Shown: positions 53,673-62,661 of the stretch, piece after piece | Numbering within the stretch: position 1 is the first letter of the stretch | How the letters are laid out: each line of letters opens with the position of its first letter | Assembly (NCBI GenBank): GCA_963755435.1 | Contig: CAVWJX010000004.1 | Span: 124,001 to 188,000, forward strand | Direction of reading: 5' to 3' | DNA from: AP-15 sp963755435 | GTDB lineage: Bacteria; Pseudomonadota; Alphaproteobacteria; ATCC43930; CGMCC-115725 | DNA: 64,000 nucleotides | Notes under the pieces: model-generated | Seen by the model: only the letters and a program-made list of their open reading frames with translations | Told to the model about the DNA's origin: nothing | The model's database searches: none | Translations under genes and position numbers: made by a program

Positions 53673-53993
53673 TTGTATCCGGGTTTCTTGTACAATCTGT
53701 CAGGATTGCCAAGGCGAGCCCAGTGCACGCTCGGCCTGGCAACCCACCCGCTCGGCCAGCGATTGATTGTCACCGCCGGCCGCGGCTGGATCCAGTGCTG
53801 GGGTCGTCCCAACCGGGAAATCCGCCCGGGCGACGTCGTCATGTGCCCGCCCGGCGAAAAACACTGGCATCGCGCCACGGCGACGACTGGCATGAGCCAC
53901 GTCGCCATCCACGAGGCGCTCAACGGCAAGGTCGTCGATTGGCTCGAAAAGATCGGCGACGAAGACGATCTCGCCGCCACAGAGCCGGGATAA
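53673..53993 (+). pseudogene. Small cupin protein, frameshifted
   Basis: From residue 24 the frame is a clean cupin: THPLGQRLIVTAGRGWIQCW, REIRPGDVVMCPPGEKHWHR, ATATTGMSHVAIHEALNGKV. The first His box is disturbed: the preceding part, PSARSAW, is in another frame, with a shift of about one base at 53742. The full gene would begin further upstream. The cupin-tautomerase-SDR combination is common in small aromatic-degradation or stress cassettes. Confidence 0.75.
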
Positions 53994-54017
53994 GCCCCGG
54001 AATTCGGAGAAGTCAAA

Positions 54018-54158
54018 ATGCCTCATATCATCGTGAAGATGCATCCCGGCCGCTCGGAGCAGCAAAAAGCCCAGCCAGCCCGGCGGAGACGCGCGACGGA
54101 TCGGCCGCCGGAATTCAAGGTAGCGGTGCTGCTCGGCAATGGCGCGATTCGGACTTAG
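54018..54158 (+). pseudogene. Tautomerase N-terminal fragment
   Basis: A good ribosome site (CGGAGAAGTCAAA) is followed by MPHIIVKMHPGRSEQQKAQ, the normal beginning of a tautomerase with catalytic Pro1 after Met removal. After residue 19 it turns to Arg-rich noise and stops at codon 47. It lies after the cupin, whereas the C-terminal piece is before it. Confidence 0.7.
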
Positions 54159-54546
54159 CCCGCTTATAGAAATCTCAGTTCCTGTCGCCGCCGCCCGATC
54201 GATGATCCTCTTTAGGACTTGGCCATAGCGTCCATCAGGACTTGGCCATAGCGTCCATCGCGTGAGCCACGCAATACACCGAAACTTTGATAAAACAAGC
54301 GCATCATTATCTCCGCTCAAGGCTGCCTCGGGGGCCCATAATGTCATTTTACCAGTATCGGCTTTGCTGCGCTCGACGGCCGGCTTTGCTCATTCTCGAT
54401 ATTGGTCATCGGCTGCCATGCGGAGCGCGCGCCGCGAGCGGGGAACAAACCTCCAGTGGCGGGCATGCTGTTCTTTGCGCCGAAGCGGGGTCGACGATTA
54501 CAAACTCGGTGAAATCCTGGACCGGTGCCGGAACGAGGGTGGCCGG
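54159..54546. other. Non-coding stretch with a 23-bp tandem duplication
   Basis: No gene is supported. It holds the exact tandem duplication at 54214-54259 and otherwise unremarkable sequence leading to the 3' end of the DUF2255 gene. Confidence 0.4.
54214..54259. repeat. 23-bp perfect tandem duplication
   Basis: The unit AGGACTTGGCCATAGCGTCC-ATC occurs twice in a row with no mismatch (54214-54236 and 54237-54259). A recent slippage duplication in non-coding DNA is the simplest reading; a regulator-binding pair is possible but unsupported. Confidence 0.9.
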
Positions 54547-54909
54547 TTAGCGAGGATCGAGCCGCAGCGTGGTCGGCAGGACTTCGGACCGCACCATTTC
54601 GTGAGCGTGGGAACTCGGTTGGTATTTCCTCAGGAATGCGCGGCTGACCCGGGCGACTGCGGTGGAGTCGTTCGGCGGGATCGCCTGTACCGGGAGGCGG
54701 CGGCCAGCAAACTCCAGCGTTGCAGGCCCGCCGCTTGCGAGATCCCTATACCATCGCCCTTTGGTGCCGCGCCACGAACGCACGAAGACCTCGTCGTCGG
54801 TCACCGCCACCCAGATCACCACCGCGGACTTGGGGTGCTTCTCAGTCCGGATCGCGACCTCCCGCACGTCGTTCAATTCACTCAAGGTATCCGCGTCGAA
54901 ATTTGTCAT
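54547..54909 (-). CDS. DUF2255 family protein
   Basis: This intact 120-residue gene encodes a DUF2255 member: LSELNDVREVAIRTEKHPKS, VVIWVAVTDDEVFVRSWRG, KGRWYRDLASGGPATLEFAG and VARVSRAFLRKYQP. The fold is that of split-barrel flavin proteins (pyridoxamine-phosphate-oxidase-like), and flavin or F420 binding is plausible. It is the one gene between 49.8 and 60 kb that appears unbroken, so it may be the only live gene left there. Confidence 0.82.
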   Translation of the reverse strand: MTNFDADTLSELNDVREVAIRTEKHPKSAVVIWVAVTDDEVFVRSWRGTKGRWYRDLASGGPATLEFAGRRLPVQAIPPNDSTAVARVSRAFLRKYQPSSHAHEMVRSEVLPTTLRLDPR

Positions 54910-55369
54910 CGTCCGATCTCCGGAAGCATCTCAAGCTTAGGGAGCCTCTGCAAAGGCGGCCAATCATGTATGATGTGGAGTGTGGGGGTTGGTGCCCAAA
55001 TAGTTGGGGGATGAGACAGCTGACATTGGCGACGACGGCTTTGAGCAGGTCGAGCTGACCGAACCACGCGAAGCGCTCGACGAGGCCGGCGCCGAGACCC
55101 AATCCGGAAGGCGGCGCGCGTGCCGTGGCGCCCGGTACTCGAGCATCAACTCGGCAAGCAGGTTCGCGGCGTGATGATGCCGGACAGCCGCGCGGACTGG
55201 CACTTGGGACTTGGGACAAATGCGAGGCTTGGGTCACTGAACCGCTAAGGAAACGGAGCATCTGAGCCAGTTGGCGCCGTTTGCGGTTACCTGGGCTTCG
55301 ATCATCAAATCTGATCGGGTCTGCATATTCCGGGGGAAGTCGGCCGGCGCTTCCGGAATGGCCCGGATC
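54910..55369. other. Non-coding stretch, no recognised gene
   Basis: Several short frames exist, but none looks protein-like or is recognisable. The DNA lies between the DUF2255 gene and the 3' edge of the nifJ remnant. An element end may be hidden here. Confidence 0.35.
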
Positions 55370-57285
55370 ATACTATGCGGACAGACAGACGATGCTGCAT
55401 TGGCCGCACAGGACGCCTATATCCGGTGTCCAAACCGATATTGTGCTTTTCGTAATAGGTTGTGCCGCCGAGATAGCTGCCATCCGCCGGGATCGCGCTG
55501 ACCGGGATTTCGTCGCCGCTTCCGGCGAATTGCAGCGCCGCGATGCGCTTGATTTGGTCAGGCACGTCATCCGGCACAAAGACCCGAAGCTTATCCATCG
55601 ACGAGACCGCTTTCGGCACCGCGCCCTCGTGCAGTTGCTTGATGGCGGCGTCGACCGCAGCGAAGTTTTTGTCACGAGAAGCGCTTTACCCTTGTCGGCA
55701 TAGGTCTTTTTGATCGACTGGCGGATGCGGCGAATGCCCTTCTCGCGCGGCAACACACCGCTGATCGCGAAGAAGCAGGTTTGCAGGAGGTATTGACGCG
55801 CTGTCCGAGGCCGAGCTGCTGCGCAAGCCCGCTCGCGTCGATCACAAACAGGCGCAGTTTTTTCTCGACGATATGTTGCTGCGACAAGTGCTCAAACATC
55901 GAGGCCGGGTCGTATGGCACGTTGATCAGGACGGTCGCGCCGGGGCGGGCGGCGGCCAGCACGTCGCGCTTCTGCAGAAAATCAAATTTGTGGACATCGA
56001 TGAAATCGGCCGACCGCAGCAGGTACGGCGCGGCAATCGGCGTATTGCCGAAGCGCAGATGGCTGATCGTCTCTGCGCCCGATTTGTGGCTGTCATACAC
56101 GAAGTACCCTTGCGCGTAGCGGTCCGGGTCCTTGGCCAGGATCTTGACGCTGTTCTTGTTCGCCTCGACCGTCCCGTCGGCGCCGAGGCCAAAGAACAGT
56201 GCGCGATGGGACACCGGGTGGCTCGATGTCGAACCCGCTGTCGACGGGCAGGCTCGTCTCACAGACATCGTCGATGATGCCGACCGTAAAATCCGTATGT
56301 GGATTGTTCTTCGACAGGTGGTCGAAGACGGCCTTGGCCATCGCCGGATTGAACTCTTTCGATGACAGGCCATAGCGGCCGCCCACGACGAGCGGCAGGC
56401 ATTGGCGCTCTCCCCGCCGAGCAGCGGCACCGGCCACAGTCTGCGTGACGTCGAGGCACAGGGGCTCCGCCGCCGTACCGGGTTCTTTGGTGCGATCAAG
56501 AAAGCAATGCGGCGAGCGCTTGCCGGTAGCGCGGCGATAAAATCCGTCGCCGACCATGGCCGGTAAAGCAGAACCTGCAACATCCCGGCCGGTTCGCCGA
56601 GCGCGCTGAGATGGGCGACAGTCGTCCGCAACGTCTCGGCCGCGGAGCCCATGACGACTACGACCTGCTCCGCCTCCGGGTCGCCGTCGTAGCGGAACAC
56701 GCGAGACCGGCGCGGGCGTGGCACGGAATAGGTTCATCGTCTCCCGCGCCTGGAAGAAGGTGTCAGGGTTCTGCGCGGTGCCCCGGGTGACCGGCCGTTC
56801 GGGACTGAGACTGCGCCGGCGGTGGGCGTGCACGAGATCGTCGTCGATCATCGCCCGGATCGTCTCGTCGGGCAGCATTAAGATCGTGTTGAACTCATGT
56901 GAGGTGCGGAACCCGATCCATGAAAATGAACGAAGGGGACACGGGATTCCAACGTGGTCGCTTGAGCGATCAGCGCGAGGTCGTGCGCCTCCTGCACCGA
57001 GGCCGGGCTGATGAGGGCGAAGCCGGTCGAGCGGGTCGCCATAATATCCGAATGGTCGCCGAAGATCGATAAAGCTTGGGTCCCCATCGAGCGCGCCGCG
57101 ACGTGGAAAACGCAGGGCGACAGCTCACCCGCAATCTTGAACATGTTCGGGACCATCAAGAGCAGGCCCTGCGAGGGCGTGAACGTGGTCGTGAGCGCAC
57201 CACTCTGTAGAGATCCATGCACAGCGCCGGCGGCGCCGCCCTCAGCCTGCATCTCCTGGACGACTGGGACCGCACCCATAAATTT
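55370..57285 (-). pseudogene. nifJ: Pyruvate:ferredoxin (flavodoxin) oxidoreductase NifJ, fragmented
   Basis: NifJ/PFOR converts pyruvate and CoA to acetyl-CoA, CO2 and reduced ferredoxin. Pieces in several frames follow the right order: GAVPVVQEMQAEGGAAGAVH with GALTTTFTPSQGLLLMVPNM and FGDHSDIMATRSTGFALISP (domain I), QVVVVMGSAAETLRTTVAHL (domain II), GLGADGTVEANKNSVKILAK then ISHLRFGNTPIAAPYL (domain III), MDKLRVFVPDDVP, and finally CGQCSIVC of the ferredoxin-type domain at about 55375. The first 50 residues and everything after the Fe-S domain, including the ThDP domain, are gone, and several frameshifts separate the rest. It is dead. Confidence 0.87.
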
Positions 57286-57399
57286 TTCAGGTCTTCAGCC
57301 GACCACTGAGCCGGCCGAGCACCGGGACCGAGGGGCTATCGCCGTGCAATGCAAATGTCGAGACGTCGGGCTCGCGGCCGGCGTCGGTCATCGCCCGGT

Positions 57400-57632
57400 G
57401 CATCCCGAGTCTCCAGAGTGACCCGCTCCGCGGCCGATCGCGAAAGCCGCGGCCGATCGCGAAAGCCGCGGCTGATGTAGGCGCGGCTCATGACGAGGTT
57501 TTGCCGTCGTCGGCGCGGCCGCGGACCAGTACGTGGACATGCGGATTGTCGGTATTCCCCTGATCAACGGCGATCCAGTCCAGTTTGGTTTCGAGATCGC
57601 GCTCGGCATCCGCCATCAGTTCGCACGCAAAG
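57400..57632 (-). pseudogene. VirD2/DUF3363-type relaxase fragment
   Basis: On the minus strand: ACELMADAERDLETKLDWIA then VDQGNTDNPHVHVLVRGRAD. The H-x-H of NPHVHVLVRG is the metal-binding HUH motif of conjugative or mobilisation relaxases. After a frameshift it goes on as MSRAYISRGFRDRPRLSRSA. A 19-bp tandem duplication (57429-57466) lies in this second part. The catalytic Tyr region and C-terminus are not present. It shows that a conjugative or mobilisable element once sat here. Confidence 0.75.
57429..57466. repeat. 19-bp tandem duplication in relaxase remnant
   Basis: The unit CGCGGCCGATCGCGAAAGC occurs twice head to tail. As 19 is not a multiple of three, it is a frame-breaking lesion within the relaxase remnant. 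Confidence 0.85.
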
Positions 57633-58474
57633 ACCTGGGACGTCCGCGGTGTCGGGGGAGGGTTGCCGGGAAGGCTGGGCTGATGAGCGCCTTGGAGCGG
57701 AGGTGCTCGGGCATCAGATCGGCATGCTGGCGCAGGCGATAACTGGATCCTTCGATCTGGATGACCACGGCGTGGTGGAGCAGGCAGTCGAGCAGCGCGG
57801 TGGCGACAACGGGATCGCCGAAGACCTCGCCCCATTCGGCAAAGTCGCGGTTGAAGGTCAGGATCATCGCCCCTTTCGTAGCGGGCATTGACGAGCAGGA
57901 AGAATAGATGGCTATCGCCGGCGACGACCGGTAGGTAGCCGATCTCGTCAACGATGAGGAGGGCGGATCGGCAGAACCAACAGATGCGTTCACGCAATTG
58001 GCTCTCGCGCTCGGCCTTGGCGAGGACACCGACAATGTCGGCGAGAATGGTGAAGTAGACGCTGCGGCCGGCTTTGACGGCTTCGACGCCGAGGGCCACG
58101 GCAAGACGCGATTTGCCGGTGCCGTGAGGTCCGAGAAAGTGGACGACCTCGCGGCGGTCGACGAACGGGAACTCGGCGAGGGCGCGGATGCGCTCGCGAT
58201 TCGAGCGAGGGCTGGAAGGAGAAGTCGAAGCCGTGAGGATCTTGATCGTGGCCAGGCGCCCGATGCGCAGCGCGGTCTTGATCCGGCTGGTCTCGCGCAC
58301 GCTCAATCCCTCGGCGAGCAGCGTGTCGATCCAGCTCGAGGGCGCAGGCTTCGCCCGTTCGAGCTGGCGCAAGGCATGATCGAGCACTTCCAGCGTCCGC
58401 GGCATTCTGAGCGCGAGCAAGGTGCGCCGGATGCGCTCCAGGACCGGCAGGCCTTCGGCAGCGGCGGTGATCAT
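57616..58474 (-). mobile_element. istB: IS21-family IstB, frameshifted
   Basis: The AAA+ helper of an IS21 transposon. It runs MITAAAEGLPVLERIRRTLL, then LDHALRQLERAKPAPSSWID, LGPHGTGKSRLAVALG (Walker A), FCRSALLIVDEIGYLPVVAG (Walker B) and FLLVNARYERG, then changes frame at about 57880 to AMILTFNRDFAEWGEVFGDP and DCLLHHAVVIQIEGSSYRLR. The region between residues 75 and 95 is disturbed too. Its ATG overlaps the stop of an istA tail (SLDFYQAVARRLAAKSSRS) as ATGA. The 3' end abuts the relaxase remnant. Confidence 0.87.
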
Positions 58475-58743
58475 GACCGACTGCTTTTGGCGGCAAGCCT
58501 TCGGGCGACCGCTTGGTAGAAGTCGAGCGAGCGGCGCGCCACCACGTCGCCGACGCGGGCGAACATCTCACGGGCTCGGGCGCTGCGCGCGTCACGCTCG
58601 GCGCGCAGGGTCTCCTCCAGGGAAGCCGGCGAAGGAGACCTCTTTCGCCACCGCGCTCTGGGCGATCCCGGAATACAGGTTAGGCACCGCGCTCAGCCGC
58701 AATTCCTGGCACAGCTCGGCGATGCGCTGATGCTGCAAATCGC
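58475..58743 (-). mobile_element. Fused IS21 pieces: istB N-terminus joined to an istA tail
   Basis: Coding strand begins MSDLQHQRIAELCQELRLSA then VPNLYSGIAQSAVAKEVSFA, the N-terminus of a different IstB subtype from the one at 57616-58474. After one frame change it reads LEETLRAERDARSARAREMF, and then RRSLDFYQAVARRLAAKSSR, which looks like the C-terminus of an IstA, ending by overlap with the next istB. Two IS21 elements have therefore recombined here. Confidence 0.65.
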
Positions 58744-59075
58744 TCATCCGATGCCGGCAAACGCGTCGTACAGCGACAGCCGGTGCTGCACGCCGACAAC
58801 GGGAAGTGGCACCGGCTTCTTCTGGATCGAGCGCACCGGGCGGCCGCATAAGGGACCGGGATCGGTTTGCAACCGTTCCAATGGCAGTCGTTCGGCCGGG
58901 ATCGCGCCGATAGTACCGTGAACGCGCGCGTTCGCCGCCTCGCGCAGCCACCGCCCGATCCTCAGGTTCGCGGTCTCGCGGTCGACGGTCCGCCCTTCCT
59001 GGGCCAGCCGGCTGGCGAGCGGAACGTAGAAACTTTCGGATGAAGCGCTCCGCCTTGCCTTTATCCGGCATGATG
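58744..59075 (-). mobile_element. istA: IS21-family IstA (transposase) C-terminal fragment
   Basis: After DKGKAERFIRKF one extra base shifts the frame, and then FYVPLASRLAQEGRTVDRET, RIGRWLREAANARVHGTIGA, IPAERLPLERL and LYDAFAGIG-stop (58744) follow. These are the C-terminal part of IstA, after the DDE core; KGKAER is the end of the core motif. The N-terminal two thirds are missing. Confidence 0.82.
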
Positions 59076-59299
59076 GTCGCCGGCGCTTTCACACTCTGCC
59101 GATCGTCGGCGACATGGTGAGATCATCCGGGTTGTGGGGCGCTGGAAGCACGTGAGTGCGGGTAGGCCGACGTCAGACCATGGGCTGAGAGCCCGAGCCT
59201 TTATTTGGCCGCCCCTGCGGTCCGCCTGGATGCGCCGCGAGCGCAAATCCGTAGTTGCCGTGTTGCCCGCACGCTTCTGACACGACGAGGAGGTTAATG

Positions 59300-59972
59300 A
59301 TGCGGGTTATTGGCATGGACATTCACCGCACCCTCGCCGAGGCGGTGATGATCGATGGCGACCGGCTGATCGGCTGGGTCGTATCAATATGTCGCGGGAC
59401 CATCTGGCAGCGTTCGCCGCCAATCTGACGTCTGAGGATCATCTCGTGATCGAGCAACAGGTAATGCCCACGCAGTAGCCGAGGCGGTCGCGCCGTTTGT
59501 CGGCCGCGTGATTATTGCGAACCCGAGACAAGTGCATCTCATCGCCAAAGCGCGGATCAAAACGGATGTCATCGATGCGACCGTGCTTGCCCGCTTATAC
59601 GCCAATGGTTTCCTGCCTGAGGTCTGGGTACCGGATCAAACGAAGTTGAGGCTGCGCCGGCAGGTGACCCGGCGCAATCAGATCGTGCGCCAACGCGTCC
59701 GGTTGAAGACGATGATCCAAGCGATCCTCCATGCCCATCTCGTGCCGCAATGCCCGCACGCGGACATCCTCGGCCCCAAAGGCCGCGCCTGGCTGCTGGC
59801 GCAACTGTTGCCGGAGGATGAGAGCGCCGCGATCGAGCGCCATATTCGCGAGTATCACCGATTGACGGACGATCTCCGGGTGGTTGAACGCGAGCTCGCA
59901 CGCGACGCGCTGGCGAGCGCAGAGACGAAGCGGCTCATGACGATTCCGATCAAGCGCGGACGCAAGCTTTAA
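59300..59972 (+). mobile_element. IS110-family transposase, frameshifted and truncated
   Basis: It starts MRVIGMDIHRTLAEAVMIDG, has a frame break at about 59375, and resumes MSRDHLAAFAANLTSEDHLV, a second break near 59460, then VGRVIIANPRQVHLIAKARI, KTDVIDATVLARLYANGFLP and TRRNQIVRQRVRLKTMIQAI. These form the DEDD RuvC-like domain of IS110 transposases. The C-terminal Tnp_20 domain with the catalytic Ser is missing; the frame ends MTIPIKRGRKL. It marks the left edge of the intact 60-64 kb cluster. Confidence 0.85.
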
Positions 59973-60198
59973 AAAACCCGACGCGGGAGCGAGGGCCATT
60001 TAGATAATTTCTTGATTGACCAATGCCTTTAGGCGTGGTACGAGATTTTCAATCTGCACTAGGGTGACCTGTTTGCAGGAACCGAAGAGAGAACTTATTT
60101 GCGCGCGCATTCCGCGGCCTAGTATTCGCGGGTCTTGGCGTTGGCTTACCAAGTTCCGCCGGGAGATACCAAGCCAGACGGCGAACCGGCGATTTTCG

Positions 60199-61125
60199 AT
60201 GAAGCCACGAGTATTTATCTCTCGCATCTGCTGCTCACTCGGCCGCCACACAGGCTTGGAGGAGCTCCAGCGGGAAGGGGTGCCTAAGGACATTATTGAG
60301 GGACTTCGCAAGCGTGGATTTGCCGGCTACCTGCAGTTTGAAGGTAACTGGCGTGAGACACGGACATCATGTATCGCTGATCTTCTTGATAGTTTCGGTG
60401 CGGGCCGACCTGAGATCAAAACGGTGCTAGTCGTCGACGAGCGCGCTGACCACAGCCTGGCGACGCCGCTGCTGGGTGAGCTAGGGCTTAGCGATAACGT
60501 TTGGGTGGTCGGCGTCGGCCTGCAACAGTGCGCAGGCTCTGGTGCGGCGCTTCGTCTTGCCTCGGGCATCATAAGCGCGGACGACCACCCTGGTGCCGTC
60601 CTGGTTGTAATTTCGAGCGTCGCGATAGGAGAACTCGGGCGCGTGGGGAAGAAGGGGGATATCCTATTCAGCGATGGCGTTGTCGCCTTCCTTGTCAGCC
60701 AGGCAGAAGGCCCCGTCGAACTATTGGCGGTTGAGTGCCGCACGTACCCTTGGCCGGATGAGGACATGCAGCCGACGTTTGATGGCGAATATCTCCGCTG
60801 CTCCCACGAGCGGCTGCGATCGACGATAAATACGGCACTCCGCCGGGCTAGTCTCGGGCCGAAACAGATTTCCCGTGTTTTCTGCACAAACGCAGGATTG
60901 TTCTCTCACTATATTATCGCTTCAGCCGCGGGCTTGCCCCGCGAGGTTGTTTATAGCAACTCGTTTCGCACTCTGGGCCATGTTCTCGCGTGCGATGAGA
61001 TGATTGGACTAAGCCGGCACCTAAGCGATGTCCCAAACGGCTCGGACGACTACTTCCTGCTAGTCGCATGGGGTCCTGCTACGATGAGCGCCGGCGTGGT
61101 CCGCACTGGACCTTGGAGAACGTAG
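60199..61125 (+). CDS. 3-oxoacyl-ACP synthase III (KAS III)-like protein
   Basis: This 308-residue thiolase-fold enzyme starts MKPRVFISRICCSLGRHTG, has the likely nucleophile Cys111 in VGLQQCAGSGAALRLASG, KKGDILFSDGVVAFLVS, and ends EVVYSNSFRTLGHVLACDEM then YFLLVAWGPATMSAGVV. The HQAN motif of FabH is replaced by CTNAG, and the NTSAAS motif by RTLGHVLACD. The triad is therefore not the classical Cys-His-Asn; the His of GHV may stand in. Such divergent KAS III proteins often load or transfer acyl groups in secondary metabolism rather than housekeeping fatty acid synthesis (family knowledge). It is the first gene of a lower-GC cluster. I start it at 60199; the frame extends further upstream without family features. 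Confidence 0.78.
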   Translation: MKPRVFISRICCSLGRHTGLEELQREGVPKDIIEGLRKRGFAGYLQFEGNWRETRTSCIADLLDSFGAGRPEIKTVLVVDERADHSLATPLLGELGLSDNVWVVGVGLQQCAGSGAALRLASGIISADDHPGAVLVVISSVAIGELGRVGKKGDILFSDGVVAFLVSQAEGPVELLAVECRTYPWPDEDMQPTFDGEYLRCSHERLRSTINTALRRASLGPKQISRVFCTNAGLFSHYIIASAAGLPREVVYSNSFRTLGHVLACDEMIGLSRHLSDVPNGSDDYFLLVAWGPATMSAGVVRTGPWRT

Positions 61126-61484
61126 CTTGGGCCACGGAACCGATGCACACGGATCGGGGCACCTGCTACCAATGGTTCGGTCCCCACCTGTGCACGTGAA
61201 GAATGTCGGTAAAAGCGTTTTGTGAGGCTTGCCAGGTGTAATATTTTAGTTTTGACGAGCGCGCGACCTTGAGTTTCCTGCGTGCTTGCCAATCCAAAAC
61301 ATGGAAAGATGCAACCATGTGCTTCAGGGAGGAGCGAAGGGTGCCAACAGCAGCCGATTCGAAAAGTTGCGGTGGTTAGAGCCCTCTACGTGGCACAGTT
61401 TGAGCGGCCAGGTCATCGATCTGCTAACGTGCGGTATCGAGCGGCTTCGCTTCACAACATCGCCTGCCGCGCCCGTGCTCAAAG
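61126..61484. other. Intergenic stretch within the KAS III cluster
   Basis: It holds one possible small frame on the plus strand (61301-61513, MERCNHVLQGGAKGANSSRF), but without a ribosome site or recognisable features. AT-rich taatattttagttttgacg at about 61240 looks like a promoter region for the deacetylase and following genes. Confidence 0.4.
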
Positions 61485-62591
61485 ATGACCAAGGCCGAAC
61501 CGCAAACCATTGAACGCGCGAGCCGAAGCATGCTCGACCCCGATACTTGGAGAATGATCGACTGGCCGGCTGACTACCCACCCCTGCTGGTCGTCGTGGT
61601 CGACACCGAGGCCGAATTCGACTGGAGCGCCCATCAGTCCCGCCGCGCAAGGGGGGTCAGTTCAGTCAAATGTCTAAGTCGAGCGCAACGTATCTTTGAG
61701 CGATACGGAGTGCGCCCAACCTTCGTGCTTGATTATCCGGTCAGCAGCACTCCGGAAGCGTACGAGTGCATTCGGGGCCTGTATCGCTCCGGCACGTGTG
61801 AAATCGGGGCACATCTGCAGCCCTGGGACAATCCTCCGCTCGTCGAGCCGGCAACCGACCAGAATTCCTACCCTGGCAATCTGCCGTTCGAACTCGAACA
61901 CGAAAAGTTGGTGCAATTGACCCGCAGCATTGAAGAGAATGTCGGCGTACGGCCACGCATCTACAAAGCCGGCCGGTACGGCGTCGGGCTCGCGACCGCG
62001 CAAATTCTCGCCGAACTCGGCTACGAAATCGACGTGAGCGTGGTTCCCGGTACCGATCTGAGCCGCGAATTTGGCCCCGATTTCTCTCATTGTCGAGCCA
62101 GCCCCTACTGGTTCGGCAAAAATCTGGCGTTGCTCGAAATCCCGCTTTCGGTCGCCTACACCGGGTTGCTTGCCGATATCGGGTCTCTGCTGTATCCCCT
62201 GACGATGAACCAGCGCCTCAAGGCGCTGCATGTGCCGGGCATCCTCGCGCGGCTTCGCCTCTTGGAGCGTATTACGCTAACCCCGGAGGGAATATCCTTC
62301 AAGGAGCAACGCCGTTTGACCCGAGCGCTGTTGCGCAAAGGGCATCGCGTCTTCAGCTTCACTTATCACAGCCCCTCGCTCGCGCCGGGCAATACGCCTT
62401 ACGTGCGCAGCGAGGCCGAGTTGTGGGCGTTCCTGCGAAGAATCGAGGAATATTTCGATTTCTTTACTGGCGAGATCGGCGGCCGCGCAGTAACGCCATT
62501 CGAGCTCAAAGCGCTCGCCGATGCTTTCCAGCACAGTTGCGGCGGCGAACTGATAAACTATTCAAATGCAACTCAGCTATGCGGATCATGA
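61485..62591 (+). CDS. Polysaccharide deacetylase-like (WalW-type) protein
   Basis: This 368-residue protein has an NodB-like TIM-barrel pattern: PPLLVVVVDTEAEFDWSAH with the D-T-E-x-E-F-D-W metal start, SRAQRIFERYGVRPTFVLDY, CEIGAHLQPWDNPPL with the His of the metal triad, and the later HRVFSFTYHSPSLAPGNTPY then FFTGEIGGRAVTP. The D-T-E-x-E-F-x-W form is usual in the WalW subgroup found in polysaccharide and PEP-CTERM loci. It would remove N- or O-acetyl groups from a sugar polymer or small glycan. The start at 61485 lacks a clear ribosome site; 61530 is another option. It precedes fabL by 70 bp. Confidence 0.82.
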   Translation: MTKAEPQTIERASRSMLDPDTWRMIDWPADYPPLLVVVVDTEAEFDWSAHQSRRARGVSSVKCLSRAQRIFERYGVRPTFVLDYPVSSTPEAYECIRGLYRSGTCEIGAHLQPWDNPPLVEPATDQNSYPGNLPFELEHEKLVQLTRSIEENVGVRPRIYKAGRYGVGLATAQILAELGYEIDVSVVPGTDLSREFGPDFSHCRASPYWFGKNLALLEIPLSVAYTGLLADIGSLLYPLTMNQRLKALHVPGILARLRLLERITLTPEGISFKEQRRLTRALLRKGHRVFSFTYHSPSLAPGNTPYVRSEAELWAFLRRIEEYFDFFTGEIGGRAVTPFELKALADAFQHSCGGELINYSNATQLCGS

Positions 62592-62661
62592 AACCCTTGT
62601 ACGCGAGGACAAGAGACATAAGATATTTTGCCAGTGTAATAGTGCGGGGAAACTTACTCTC

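Noticed and set aside
57488..58474. One IstB-relaxase fusion protein
   Set aside because: The open frame joins them only because the istB frameshift happens to stay open through to the relaxase piece; the middle is Arg/Pro-rich noise, and the true istB end is in another frame.
61286..61513. Small gene before the deacetylase
   Set aside because: No ribosome site or family features; it runs into the deacetylase start. Kept only as a possibility in the intergenic note.
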